From the NCBI GenBank assembly GCA_017406465.1, contig JAFQYM010000054.1, forward strand, positions 1 through 34,973: a stretch of 34,973 nucleotides of DNA, read 5' to 3'. The position numbers and the translations under genes are program-made. Source of the DNA: Kiritimatiellia bacterium (GTDB lineage: Bacteria > Verrucomicrobiota > Kiritimatiellia > RFP12 > UBA1067). Below are positions 7,101-14,922 of the stretch, piece by piece (the first letter of the stretch is position 1; each line of letters starts with the position of its first letter). The notes under the pieces are model-generated. The model made no database searches, was not told the DNA's origin, and was given only the letters and a program-made list of their open reading frames with translations.

Positions 7101-7798
7101 TGGCCCTGCGTCCAGTAGGGCGGCATCGAGGGCTCGGGGAACATCTGCGGCGAATTCTCCGCCGTCCAGCTGTAGACGACGCGCTCGCCGTTCGTGACTA
7201 CGGACGAGACGACGTTGCCGAGCGGATTGCGAACGGCGATGTTCTTGAGCGGGCGCGAGAGAGGGCCGTCGATCCTGACGGACGTGCGGACTATCGGCAT
7301 CGTCGACTCGAAGATCTCCATGTCGGCCCACTGGTCCTTGACGCGGCTTTTCGTCACAGTGCGGCGCGTCTTGACGTGGAGCGTCTCGCCGACCTTGATC
7401 CCGGGGATGGAGCAGGAGAGGACTTTGTCGAGGGGGTCGTAGATGTTCGCAGAGGTCGAGGAGTTGTCGGTCGCCTCCTTCAGCGTAGATGCGAAGTCGA
7501 CGGCGCGGACCTTCCCGTCGGCGTCAATGATCTCGACGAGGAGTATCTCGCCCTTCCCGTAGCGGAGCGAGTATCCGATCGAGAGCGACGAGAGCGAGCG
7601 GCGGCCGCGCTCGGTAAGCGCCTTCTTCCAATCCTCTTCCGTCGTGACGTAGGTTCCGTCCGCTTGATAGACTGTATCGACGCGTTCGTCGACAAGCACA
7701 ACGTCGGCATCGGGGTACTTCTCCACCGTTATGTCATCAGCAAACGCCGAAAGCGCGCACAGCGCAAAAACGAGTCCTGCAACCTTGATCTTCATCAT
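4133..7798 (-). CDS. Exported tandem DUF3857/transglutaminase-like protein, second half catalytically degenerate
   Basis: 1221 residues from the ATG at 7798 (MMKIKVAGLVFALCALSAFA signal peptide); AGGAG lies about 8 nt upstream. Longer upstream frames lack a signal. The first half is a DUF3857 beta domain followed by a transglutaminase core with the full triad: Cys327 in RYGVCRDKAALL, His368 in FFNHAIVAV, Asp383 in LMDPTDE. The second half (about 640-1221) repeats the architecture, but the equivalent of the Cys motif reads RYATRIGYIRTL (886-897), and the His position reads FSSALCRV, so Cys and His are gone. DUF3857/transglutaminase proteins are usually periplasmic or surface proteins of unknown substrate. 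Such double versions are roughly twice the common length of about 620. A pseudo-enzyme partner half acting in binding is inference. Confidence 0.85.
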   Translation of the reverse strand: MMKIKVAGLVFALCALSAFADDITVEKYPDADVVLVDERVDTVYQADGTYVTTEEDWKKALTERGRRSLSSLSIGYSLRYGKGEILLVEIIDADGKVRAVDFASTLKEATDNSSTSANIYDPLDKVLSCSIPGIKVGETLHVKTRRTVTKSRVKDQWADMEIFESTMPIVRTSVRIDGPLSRPLKNIAVRNPLGNVVSSVVTNGERVVYSWTAENSPQMFPEPSMPPYWTQGQNLRVSTAANWQELSKWYWDVSVPHLEKTNAAMTNKVEEIMGGVGADAAPIDKVRAMYKFVSQEIRYMGLTMEDTSPGYAPHDVDLTFDNRYGVCRDKAALLVAMFRIAGFESYPVLISVSAAKMDNEVPTPFFNHAIVAVKLDGDYILMDPTDESSRDLCPAYLGDCSYLVAHPEGESLRTAPVVPPSKNAVTVVGSGRLGKDGSLLADHSILFCGINDNAFRRHLLSLKPEQRRELFERAVEGVSAGAELMRCDIEPKDLQDTTKELKVKLLVKYPEVLLRGETRDELSVPSLSSALGAANWLLSGRTALESRKYPLKVSSTALADEKMEIDLAGAVGATASMPDDETIKGGYEFTRTFRRDGDKLVFERRLSIGAVEFSPDEYLSLRESIKRVEAAERERPAFAKDRFANANERIVSSVRTYDLSGDSSWVSTNTVVKEILTYKGKKSAAELKFSYNPSWKTVELVSASVSNRNGQVVFAGPKETSVLDADWVSSAPRYPASKQLVVNLPSVEIGSVISYTVVTTVKDAPLPFYANFYFDTFTPTDFLSVRVGDWKREVKNPRLLPDEKMLPPGVLWRDHDSVSLCDFSAAAAKYRALDPEPVDPRDYGIPTGIVEIRDWMARHIRRVGPSFGEIRLEDHVVAPEVVLKERYATRIGYIRTLCALLKGAGYDADIVFAGDTADSSMAVLMRDMYEFPNVSRFSSALCRVKVKKGGFLWWGGETTTYYLGAENEYTPLGATAFHNSAFLDPQTGCFATVLASDDGLFDAENDTLSFSIRENGAVDLDYSLEQYGAAVGSARKRYAEMLPEIRSRHFQQMLGKIAQSASATRELVTDTEGYPFTLSFSAFIPDMAVVSGDAISFEVPQLAAHPFGVTGTVRELPIGVDGEETFETSRYRVVFPKGYTEVESLPESLEIRNPANPGELWSGTVVTSEVKDDVLSVDIVVTRNIRRETMLPAEYLAMLKEWNRLAGSKANSTIVVRRPGI

Positions 7799-7936
7799 TC
7801 CGAATTCTCCTGAAGTGACATGGAAGCGGATAATATACCAAATCTTCGGATTCTGCGCCATGCGCCATTGTCTCACACAGATTATTTAATGCACGCCCCA
7901 AGCCCAGAGTCAGGGAAAAATGATATAATCACGAAC
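7799..7936. promoter_or_regulatory. Divergent promoter region between the transglutaminase-like and Gfo/Idh genes
   Basis: On the minus strand TGGTATATT (-10 at 7832-7837) precedes a leader of about 30 nt containing AGGAG for the transglutaminase-like gene. On the plus strand TGATATAAT (-10 at 7924-7929) ends 7 nt before the Gfo/Idh ATG at 7937, a leaderless layout with no ribosome binding site. No operator-like palindrome is obvious. Confidence 0.55.
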
Positions 7937-9076
7937 ATGAAATCTGCAACTGCCGACAGACGGCTAAAGTATGCTATGGTGGGCGGTGGAAAGGGATCGT
8001 TCATCGGCCCGATTCACCGCATGGCGATAAGGATGGACGACCTCGCGGACCTCGTCGACGGGTGCTACTCGCACATCGACGACTGGCACGCCCTGATTGA
8101 GCGGAGCAGGGGGAAGATCGACTTCCTCGCCGTCTGCACGCCGAACAGCTCGCACTACGAGATCACCAAGGCCGCGCTCGAGGCGGGGATGGACGTCCTC
8201 TGCGAAAAGCCCCTCTCCATGACGCTCGCCGAGGCGACGGAGCTTGAGCGCCTCGCGCGGCGGAAGCGCCGCGTCCTCGGGATCCCCTTCACCTACTCGG
8301 GCTTCCCGATGGTCAAGCTCGCGCGAGACCTCGTGAAGCGCGGCGAGCTCGGCAAGATCGACAAGGTGGTCCTCGAATACAGCCAGGGGTCGTTCAGGAA
8401 AATCGACTTCTCGAAGCCGCTCGACAAGCGCAACGCCTGGAAGATGGACCCGAAGAAGGCGGGGCCGAGCTGCGTCGTCGCGGACATCGGCGTCCACGGC
8501 TTCCACCTGATCGAGCACGTGACTGGGCTCGAGGTCAAGGAGGTTCTTGCGGATCTCTCGTCCTTCGCGCCCGGGAACCGTCTCGACGACGACGCGTCGA
8601 TGCTTCTGCGGCTGGGTGCGCCCGCCGGCGTTCGTTCCGCTTCGCTCACTCGCTCGGGCGCGCGGTCAAAGTCTTCCCAGCCAAAGGCGATGTTCACCGT
8701 CTCGAAGGTCGCGACCGGCGAGGAGAACGGAGTGCGACTCAGGGTCTACGGCGACAAGGCGTCGCTCTACTGGAACCAGGAGGAGAACAACTACCTCTCG
8801 GTTAAGTACCCCTTCGCGCCCGAGCGCATCTACAAGAGGAACGCCCCGTACATCGGCGATCTCTCGGCGGCGAGCAAGGCGCTCTCGCGCATACCGGCGG
8901 GGCACCACGAGGGCTTCATCGAGGGCTTCGCGAACATCTACCGCGAGTTCTGCGCAGCGGTGCGCGACCGAAAGCCCCACGATTTCCCAGGCGCCCATGA
9001 GGGCGTCCGGACGATGCGTTTCGTCGAGGCGGCTCTCCGCTCCAACAAAAACGGCAACCGCTGGGAAAAGGTCTGA
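7937..9076 (+). CDS. Gfo/Idh/MocA-family NAD(P)-dependent dehydrogenase
   Basis: 379 residues. The N-terminal Rossmann domain has GGGKGSFIG (16-24), CTPNSSH (67-73) and CEKP with Lys91. The C-terminal domain has DIGVHGFHLIEHVTG with Asp183 and His187, the typical catalytic region. The family oxidises or reduces sugars, inositol and related compounds; the substrate is unknown. The start was chosen at 7937 because an extended -10 ends 7 nt upstream; an open frame from 7820 adds 39 unlikely residues and crosses the promoter. Residues about 227-250 (VRSASLTRSGARSKSS) are low-complexity Ser/Arg sequence where family members normally have a short loop before TGEENG, so this is a probable in-frame insertion. 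It stands alone, divergent from the transglutaminase-like gene. Confidence 0.85.
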   Translation: MKSATADRRLKYAMVGGGKGSFIGPIHRMAIRMDDLADLVDGCYSHIDDWHALIERSRGKIDFLAVCTPNSSHYEITKAALEAGMDVLCEKPLSMTLAEATELERLARRKRRVLGIPFTYSGFPMVKLARDLVKRGELGKIDKVVLEYSQGSFRKIDFSKPLDKRNAWKMDPKKAGPSCVVADIGVHGFHLIEHVTGLEVKEVLADLSSFAPGNRLDDDASMLLRLGAPAGVRSASLTRSGARSKSSQPKAMFTVSKVATGEENGVRLRVYGDKASLYWNQEENNYLSVKYPFAPERIYKRNAPYIGDLSAASKALSRIPAGHHEGFIEGFANIYREFCAAVRDRKPHDFPGAHEGVRTMRFVEAALRSNKNGNRWEKV

Positions 9077-9109
9077 TACACTTTTTTCGTCACGCCTCGC
9101 GTTGAATTT

Positions 9110-9696
9110 GGCTGCTCGTGGCTACTACTATGCTGGTTTGCCTTCCAGCGTGCGGTCACGGTCGAAGATTGCTCCGGTGAGCTGCGCGAAGGCTCGCCTA
9201 ACCCGTCGGGCCTTGTCATCGCGACGGCTCCCACACATCAGACAAAGAGCCGAGTTTAGCCTGCCGTGCCTCGGCGTCTATCACTGGTTGCGTACGCAAG
9301 CGCCTCTTACGCCTGCGAGACAAGACCGCTCCTCTTACGCGACCTTCGCCTCCGCCCACCTACGCCATGGTGCCCTCGCTTCGCTCGGTAATATTGATCG
9401 CTCCCCCGCGCGCTGCATCCAGCATCCGCAGCGCGATACTTCGTCGGCGGGATACCGCCTCCTCGTCTCGTGCGCGTCCGCTGGCGCATCACGCGAACCG
9501 TCGTCGCGCCGTTCCCCTACGCTCGCTCCTCACACATGCGCCGTTAGCCCGACCTTCCGCTATGGCGCGTTTCTTTTCGCAACCCTTGCGCTCGCCGACG
9601 TTCCGTCAGCTCGCTTAACCGCGCCGCGTATCCCCCGGAGCGAAGCGGAGTCGCCGAAGGCGAGCTCAATGCGGGGTGCAAATCCGCCGCGCCCTA
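9110..9696 (-). repeat. Dispersed intergenic repeat, longest copy R2
   Basis: About 590 bases filling the gap between the Gfo/Idh gene and the giant InlB-repeat gene. In inverse orientation it matches R3 (19163-19650) at both ends, R1 (2160-2375) at 9480-9696, and R4 at 9234-9299, where 64 of 66 bases equal 15784-15849. It contains a hairpin module GCGCCATAGC...GCTAACGGCGC (near 9539-9575, inverse strand) related to the terminator at 21841. All frames are arginine/serine-rich shadows with no recognisable protein. Confidence 0.75.
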
Positions 9697-9811
9697 CTCA
9701 GCCGCTATCGGGGCTCGCTATCGCCCGGGGGATACGCCCAAAATCGGATGCCCATGCAGCCCTTCGGACGTGCCAAATGCTGCGCAAAGTGAAACTGCGC
9801 GGCATATCGCA
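9697..9811. other. Intergenic remainder before the InlB-repeat gene
   Basis: No gene is seen. It contains a second partial copy of the string CGGGGGATACGC (around 9728-9739), also found within R1 and R2, and nothing else recognisable. The TAC/TAT-rich 3' flank of the minus-strand gene has no clear terminator. Confidence 0.3.
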
Positions 9812-12800
9812 CTATCTTACCTTCACACGCATGAAAAACGTTTCTCCCGCATTGTCAGGCGGAGTAACTGTCAACCTTACCTTGCCCCCTACTGGAGATT
9901 CAATGGAAATGTCAATGTTGTCGGACGAGAAAGACTCCGATGAAAGTGTTGCAGCACCTTCGATTCCTATTACCTTCTTAAGATTTGATTTGAAGATCGA
10001 CTCCTCGACAAACCCACTACCGACATTCACGCCGTCTATGCCCACCACAAACTCGAACGACCCGTCGGTAGATGCTGGCGAGAACGACTCGATCTTGACG
10101 TCATCTGGCTCAAGGTCCTTCCCAATGAGGGAATCCGCGCCAAGCGCATACGATAGCCACGTGTTTGCAGACCCTTTCACGGCCCGTGTTCCGGCTGCGG
10201 ATGAGCCGCCCGACGCACAAACAGTCTGCGCCCATTCCCTGTACGACTCGTAGGATTCGGCATCAACGATGTTCTTCTTGAGTTCTGGATCCTTCGAGCC
10301 CTTTAGGGCAATCGCCACGTCATCGTCATCAAACACTTCAGGAACGGCTTCGCTTGAAAACACATGCACGCCGTTTGTCGCTGAATCGTAAATGCCTGGC
10401 CAGGTTTCAATGGCAAAATCAGGCAAAAGGCCGGCAATAGTGGGATCCTTCATGTTGGCAAAATCAATCACAAGCATCTCATCTCCATCGAGACTTACAG
10501 CCGGACGTAGATCCTGCGTAATTTTTCCAGAGAACAAAGCCCCGAGATATATCTGCATTAGACCATCGTTCGGCAATAGAGCCGTGTTGCACGAGCCATA
10601 GCTGCCGACAATCTCCTCTGCGACGTCGACTTCCTGCGCTCCATCAAGCGATGCAATAGCCTTGGAGACGAGGTTGGTCGCCCTTGCCCATTCATCGGCG
10701 AGCGCAGGATCATACTCGAAAAAGTGCATGTCACCCTCAACGGGCCGAGCACGCATGAACGCCGCCGCATCAAGGGCACTCCGAAACGCGGCTCCCATCC
10801 ATGTCTTAGAGTCCTCAAGCGAACCTTCATTGCGGACCTTCGCCATGAAATTCGTCTGCTCCGTGATCAACTTGTAAACTCGGCGATTGGAATCAACCTC
10901 CATGCGAGCCGCATCGGCGCTCTCGTAGTCCACTGTCCAATCATAGCCCTTCGCGAAGTGCAGCAAACCAATTGCGGCTTCCAGGGCCGCGCGAACGGCC
11001 ATCACGTCTCCAAAATCAAGATAAACGTCTTCATCCAAGTGGAATTTATCCGCCGCAAGCCTTATTGAACCTGCCCAGTCCGACGGAATAGACGTGACGT
11101 CAGCAAGGGCGGTTTCAAAGGCAGGGAGCGCCACGGCAAACGCCTCGTCAACGACCTCGTTTACACCCGGCCACGAGGAAATGTCCATTTCGCCAATGGC
11201 CGATGCCTTCAATCCGAAATAATCAAGTGTGCACCCAAACTGCGCCGCATACCTGGCTACCGCCTCGTTCTCGCCCAGCTGCGCAAGAACCGTCGCGGCA
11301 TGGAACAGCCGAGCTTCGTAGTCCGTCTCGTCGGCGGAAAAACTTGTCGCATAGGACTGCGCAAACCGCCCAAGATCATTTGTAATCCAACTGCGGTAGT
11401 TTACCAGCTTGTCAGCCCACGCAAAGACATCCGCCTGTGGAGCCTTCGGTTCAAACTCGATGTTCCTAATCCATGCAGAAAGTGGTATCCCGTCCTCCCA
11501 GATATCCCATGCCGTAAAAGCCAGCCGCAAGACATGATTCCCCTCCGGAACTGTTATATTATAGCGAGTCCAGTTAAGCTCTCGCCCCGTCTCCGCCTTC
11601 TTGTCACATACCGCCTTGTTGTCAATGAGGACAATCGGAGCCTGAACACCAAATGCATCCGCCCTAATGCCAACCTCAAACGAAAGGTATCCGCCACACG
11701 TCGTGTTTGCCGTCAAATCTGCCGTCGCCATCCAGTCATCTTCAAAGTCGAAAAGAACCTCGACGAACGAGCTACCATCCGGCGCCACAATCTGACGTCC
11801 GCATTCCTGCGGACTGAAAGCGACATCCGTGAACGCAACAGGCAAAGCGGTAAACTCGCTGGCCGACCATTTGGCCACAAGAGTCACATCGTTGAACGGC
11901 ACAAGCTCATCTTCTTTGACAGCAACGCCACCCATAACGTTTCCGTTGATCCATCCAAGAAAAGTGCATCCCTCGCGCGTCGGAAGAGGCAGCTCGCCGA
12001 AAGTATCGCCTGGCGCATAAGCCCTTGCCGAGACATCGCATCCTCCTGCGGAATCAAACGAGACAGTCATTGATTTAGGAGCTGGCGTCCACATAAAGTT
12101 AGATAGCATTACGAAATCGTCAAAGGAGTAATTGTGAAACGAAAACGCCACTTCATTAGTGAACAATGCCGTTTCCGGTGCAAGCATCAATGACAGATGA
12201 TCAACCCCAAAAATACCGACGTCAATATGACTGGGACCCACCTCATTAACGAGATATCTAAGGCTTGTTCCATAGCCACCTTTGACCTTCACGTCCACAC
12301 TTAAATACCCATATCCGACAGTACTCACCTTTAGGAATTCATCTTCAACCCCCAATGAGCTCGACCACCTTGTAGCCGCATAGCCGCCGTTGGCATCCGG
12401 AGATTCCTTGGCATACCAGCAGCTGCCCTCGGATGCCGAGAACTTTATATCGTCGGTGTTCATTACCTCGACGGGCAACTCCCATCTTGCGTATAATGTA
12501 ACATCGTCAAATCCAACAGTTTGATATTCATCCAAGCGTTTCGTGAATTCCGGATCAAAATACCATCCCACGAAGATGTATCCATCTCGGGAAAGCGATG
12601 GCAATATGTCTGAATACCGCCAATCATCGGAAGCGCCAACTACAATGCTGTCAAAATCGCCAGCTCCGTTCGTTTCAAATGAGATCGTCGTTGATTCTGG
12701 TGCCGGCGTCCAGACGAAATCAGACAACTCAGTCTTACCGGATTCCGTATACCACTCTATAAGCTGCACATCTTCAGGTTCGCCTCTAATAATAATTGCG

Positions 12801-13762
12801 CAGTCCTGCCATTTCCCATTGCTGTATGATGTGTACACTTGCTCGTAATTGCCATTGACACACATATCGCAGTGCCACCGCCAACTGTCATTATCATTCG
12901 TGGGCCTAATCCTGAATGTAAGCGTTCCGGCACCGGTCACTTCAGCATGCAAGCCATTGACACCGTTCCAATACTGGCCATTGGCGTACGACACAATTGA
13001 ATCCTCCCCGTTCGGCCCTGTTCCCTCTTTCACGCACCAGCCGCCTTCGGTAGAAAAACTGATGTCCACGGTATTCATTGTCTCAACAGGGATGCCCCAC
13101 TTAGCGTAAAGCGTAGCATCTACGAACGGGATAATGTCTTCATCAGAGACCCCCTGTGTTAGAGCATCGTCAAGATACCAGCCGAGAAACGTCAGCGTAT
13201 CGTGCTCGGGAACCGCAAGTTCGCCGTAAGTCGCACCTGGAGCAACCACTTCCGGATCAAGCGCCTTACCACCGTTCGTCTCAAAGGTGATAGTCATTGA
13301 TTCTGGTGCCGGCGTCCAGGAAACAGAATCTAGCCATCCACAGTCTTGACCATCAGTTACGCTACCATCCTTTTCATACATCCACCTTACTACATGTTCG
13401 CCATTGCCGAATACGGGGACGCCCTTAAGCGTCCAATTTCCGCCTGTGCCGCAGATATTGTCTTTCTGGTTGCCATCAATCTCAACACTGAGAATATCGT
13501 AGCTATTTTCGCTTGACACCTTCCACCAGAACGAAATCATACCTGAACCGGACACCGTTGTCTCAAGCCATGTAGACTGACCGTCGGACACATCCCCGCT
13601 CCTCAACGCCGTTATGCCTGATTTCACCTCGTCCGACTGCTCCAACCACTCGGCGTCACCGCCCGTTGTAAACGTCAGGTCTGTGCAGTAAAGCGCAGAG
13701 TTGAAGTCTGCAATTGCCATTGCTCCCCAGAGCACACACGCAATCGTCATTAGTTTTTTCAT
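9812..13762 (-). CDS. Giant secreted InlB B-repeat surface protein
   Basis: 1316 residues with a signal peptide (about 1-18, LMTIACVLWGAMAIA). The architecture alternates: jelly-roll-like module (20-150), InlB B-repeat (about 155-222), module (about 232-352), B-repeat (about 357-427), module (about 436-560), B-repeat (about 564-632), module (about 645-775), then a mainly helical region (about 780-1110) and a beta-rich tail. The first module has the typical WLETTVSGSGMISFWWKVSS sequence. The B-repeats have TFLGWYLDD and TLYAKW. Linkers repeat WTPAPES before each B-repeat. The tail starts WLSYALGAD and ends FFMRVKVR, resembling the tail of the caspase-fold protein at the right edge. The start has AGGA 7 nt upstream. 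It is probably an adhesin-like or glycan-binding surface protein; ligand unknown. Confidence 0.88.
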   Translation of the reverse strand: MKKLMTIACVLWGAMAIADFNSALYCTDLTFTTGGDAEWLEQSDEVKSGITALRSGDVSDGQSTWLETTVSGSGMISFWWKVSSENSYDILSVEIDGNQKDNICGTGGNWTLKGVPVFGNGEHVVRWMYEKDGSVTDGQDCGWLDSVSWTPAPESMTITFETNGGKALDPEVVAPGATYGELAVPEHDTLTFLGWYLDDALTQGVSDEDIIPFVDATLYAKWGIPVETMNTVDISFSTEGGWCVKEGTGPNGEDSIVSYANGQYWNGVNGLHAEVTGAGTLTFRIRPTNDNDSWRWHCDMCVNGNYEQVYTSYSNGKWQDCAIIIRGEPEDVQLIEWYTESGKTELSDFVWTPAPESTTISFETNGAGDFDSIVVGASDDWRYSDILPSLSRDGYIFVGWYFDPEFTKRLDEYQTVGFDDVTLYARWELPVEVMNTDDIKFSASEGSCWYAKESPDANGGYAATRWSSSLGVEDEFLKVSTVGYGYLSVDVKVKGGYGTSLRYLVNEVGPSHIDVGIFGVDHLSLMLAPETALFTNEVAFSFHNYSFDDFVMLSNFMWTPAPKSMTVSFDSAGGCDVSARAYAPGDTFGELPLPTREGCTFLGWINGNVMGGVAVKEDELVPFNDVTLVAKWSASEFTALPVAFTDVAFSPQECGRQIVAPDGSSFVEVLFDFEDDWMATADLTANTTCGGYLSFEVGIRADAFGVQAPIVLIDNKAVCDKKAETGRELNWTRYNITVPEGNHVLRLAFTAWDIWEDGIPLSAWIRNIEFEPKAPQADVFAWADKLVNYRSWITNDLGRFAQSYATSFSADETDYEARLFHAATVLAQLGENEAVARYAAQFGCTLDYFGLKASAIGEMDISSWPGVNEVVDEAFAVALPAFETALADVTSIPSDWAGSIRLAADKFHLDEDVYLDFGDVMAVRAALEAAIGLLHFAKGYDWTVDYESADAARMEVDSNRRVYKLITEQTNFMAKVRNEGSLEDSKTWMGAAFRSALDAAAFMRARPVEGDMHFFEYDPALADEWARATNLVSKAIASLDGAQEVDVAEEIVGSYGSCNTALLPNDGLMQIYLGALFSGKITQDLRPAVSLDGDEMLVIDFANMKDPTIAGLLPDFAIETWPGIYDSATNGVHVFSSEAVPEVFDDDDVAIALKGSKDPELKKNIVDAESYESYREWAQTVCASGGSSAAGTRAVKGSANTWLSYALGADSLIGKDLEPDDVKIESFSPASTDGSFEFVVGIDGVNVGSGFVEESIFKSNLKKVIGIEGAATLSSESFSSDNIDISIESPVGGKVRLTVTPPDNAGETFFMRVKVR

Positions 13763-13802
13763 TATGTATTCCTGCCTTTATGTTGTTGTTTGTCAAAGTT
13801 TG

Positions 13803-14462
13803 TCAAATATCAAGTTCTCCGCCTCGCCATGAAAGGCGCAATCCGTCCCCAGACCTGGAAATCATCGCCTTGCCGACGAACTCGCCGTCCGGGTTGTTTA
13901 CAAACACCGTGCATCCAGACAGCGAAAGCCCGCCGCGCACAGCCTCGCCGCTTGCCGCGCAAAAGACCTTCTCCGGTTGGCTGTCATAGTCATGGAGACG
14001 ATTCACCGCCAGAGACTTGACGCGAAGCCCCGAAAACTTAAGCGGAAGCCCGTTGTCCTTCAGGAATCCGTCCGAGACGCCAAGGCGTCTTGCGATGTCA
14101 CGTGCGGCAGAATGTTTTCCGTCACTTCGCGCCGTACTCGGATTCCATCCATCTCCCTTAGGAGGTATCACAACCTTCAAGTCGTCTATCGCAAGCACGT
14201 TGACTCCACCAAACGTAAGCGGACCCTTTCTCATCTTCTCGACGCGGCAAGAACCGCATTCCACGAAGTCAACCCCGAGGCAACCATGCCGCGAAACGCG
14301 CAGCCCCTCCACAAGCGTGCGTTGATAAACCTTGCTGCGATTCACGTTCCCATGCGCAGGATCAAACCGGCGAAGCACGAAAGACGAACCCAGAGTGAAA
14401 AAGGAAAGTATGATGCAGACTCCGGCCAACAGACCAAAGAACTTAGACTTCGAGTTCGTCAT
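13803..14462 (-). CDS. Membrane-anchored protein of unknown function
   Basis: 219 residues from the ATG at 14462; an open frame extends to 14534 but without a plausible N-terminus. One transmembrane helix at about 9-29 (FFGLLAGVCIILSFFTLGSS) is followed by a beta-rich extracytoplasmic part with short repeats of the type GLRVSRHGCLGVDFVECG and GLPLKFSGLRVKSLAV, four or more cysteines, and no recognised catalytic motif. The repeated beta strands recall LptC/OstA-like folds, but I cannot claim that. It ends 40 bases before the InlB-repeat gene and may be co-transcribed with it. The stop lies inside TTTGACAAACTTTGACAAAC, which contains a good -35 (TTGACA) for the next gene. Confidence 0.6.
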   Translation of the reverse strand: MTNSKSKFFGLLAGVCIILSFFTLGSSFVLRRFDPAHGNVNRSKVYQRTLVEGLRVSRHGCLGVDFVECGSCRVEKMRKGPLTFGGVNVLAIDDLKVVIPPKGDGWNPSTARSDGKHSAARDIARRLGVSDGFLKDNGLPLKFSGLRVKSLAVNRLHDYDSQPEKVFCAASGEAVRGGLSLSGCTVFVNNPDGEFVGKAMISRSGDGLRLSWRGGELDI

Positions 14463-14594
14463 CCGTATTTTCTTTCTTCCAAATTCCCGCGTCTCTTTAT
14501 CGGCACGTTGACACCATCGGCACAGAAAGCGCAACGTGCTTCTCCCGATTCGTCAGACATCGGAAGCAAGTGCGGGAAAATAGACACCTCCTCC

Positions 14595-14723
14595 GATGCA
14601 TCGAGAGAGGTGCGTGAGAATGACCTTAAAGGATACACCGAAGGAGGCGAAACTGCACGGACAGCAGTGTCCTCTTAGTGCGTCCTTTAGGAGATAGTTT
14701 CTCACGCTTTCTCTCGACGCATC
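14595..14723 (-). ncRNA. Candidate structured RNA: long nested hairpin
   Basis: Three nested stems pair across about 130 bases: 14595-14607 with 14711-14723 (13 bp, one G-U on the minus strand), 14612-14620 with 14699-14707 (9 bp, perfect), and 14624-14633 with 14683-14691 (one bulge). At the tip, 14655-14658/14678-14681 and 14659-14663/14668-14672 form a further hairpin. A -10 TATAAT at 14823-14828 with TTGCGA 18 nt upstream points into it on the minus strand; the predicted transcript begins near 14816. No coding potential. It lacks the conserved cores of RNase P, tmRNA and SRP RNA. It could also be a long leader of the gene at 14462. Strand is inferred from the promoter. Confidence 0.45.
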
Positions 14724-14822
14724 CCAAACGCGGCGGTTGGCTACTGTTCTTCGCCCCAACCACGCGGGAAATCTAACGCCGATATCGCGGCGGTTTCGCC
14801 CGCCCCTCAACCGAACAAGTGA

Positions 14823-14852
14823 ATTATAGCAAAATGCCCTTGCAAATCGCAA
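14823..14852 (-). promoter_or_regulatory. Promoter of the candidate structured RNA
   Basis: Minus strand: TTGCGA (14852-14847), 18-nt spacer, TGCTATAAT with the -10 at 14828-14823. This is the best -35/-10 pair in the window. The spacer overlaps the right arm of a GCCCTTGC...GCAAGGGC hairpin (about 14837-14857), which is likely the 3' end of the vapBC-type transcript. Confidence 0.55.
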
Positions 14853-14857
14853 GGGCG
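14837..14857 (-). terminator. Hairpin downstream of the vapBC-type pair
   Basis: GCCCTTGC and GCAAGGGC flank a 5-nt loop; on the minus strand the hairpin is followed by ATTTTGC, a short and weak U-tract. It lies about 65 bases after the toxin stop codon and overlaps the promoter of the candidate RNA. Termination is plausible but not strong. Confidence 0.4.
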
Positions 14858-14922
14858 GGATTTTGAAAATTTTCGACTGCGAGGTGGGTCTGGCGCACCC
14901 CCATCAAAATGGCCGATTCGCG

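Noticed and set aside
4028..7813. Plus-strand open frames of several hundred codons opposite the transglutaminase-like gene
   Set aside because: Low-complexity Arg/Glu/Val composition and no recognisable motif; the minus-strand gene has a signal peptide, catalytic motifs and a ribosome binding site.
8547..10253. 568-codon plus-strand frame crossing the end of the Gfo/Idh gene and the intergenic repeat
   Set aside because: Ser/Arg-rich shadow that runs through an established gene in another frame, a repeat and the 3' end of a minus-strand gene.
14470..14816. Identification of the structured element as RNase P RNA, tmRNA, SRP RNA or 6S RNA
   Set aside because: The conserved cores of RNase P (GAGGAAAGTCC-like), SRP (GGTCCGGAAGG-like) and a tmRNA tRNA-like end are absent, and the predicted 5' and 3' ends do not pair as in 6S.
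14553..14852. 99-codon minus-strand frame over the structured element
   Set aside because: No protein-like pattern, it starts inside a promoter hairpin, and the base pairing explains the sequence better than coding does.
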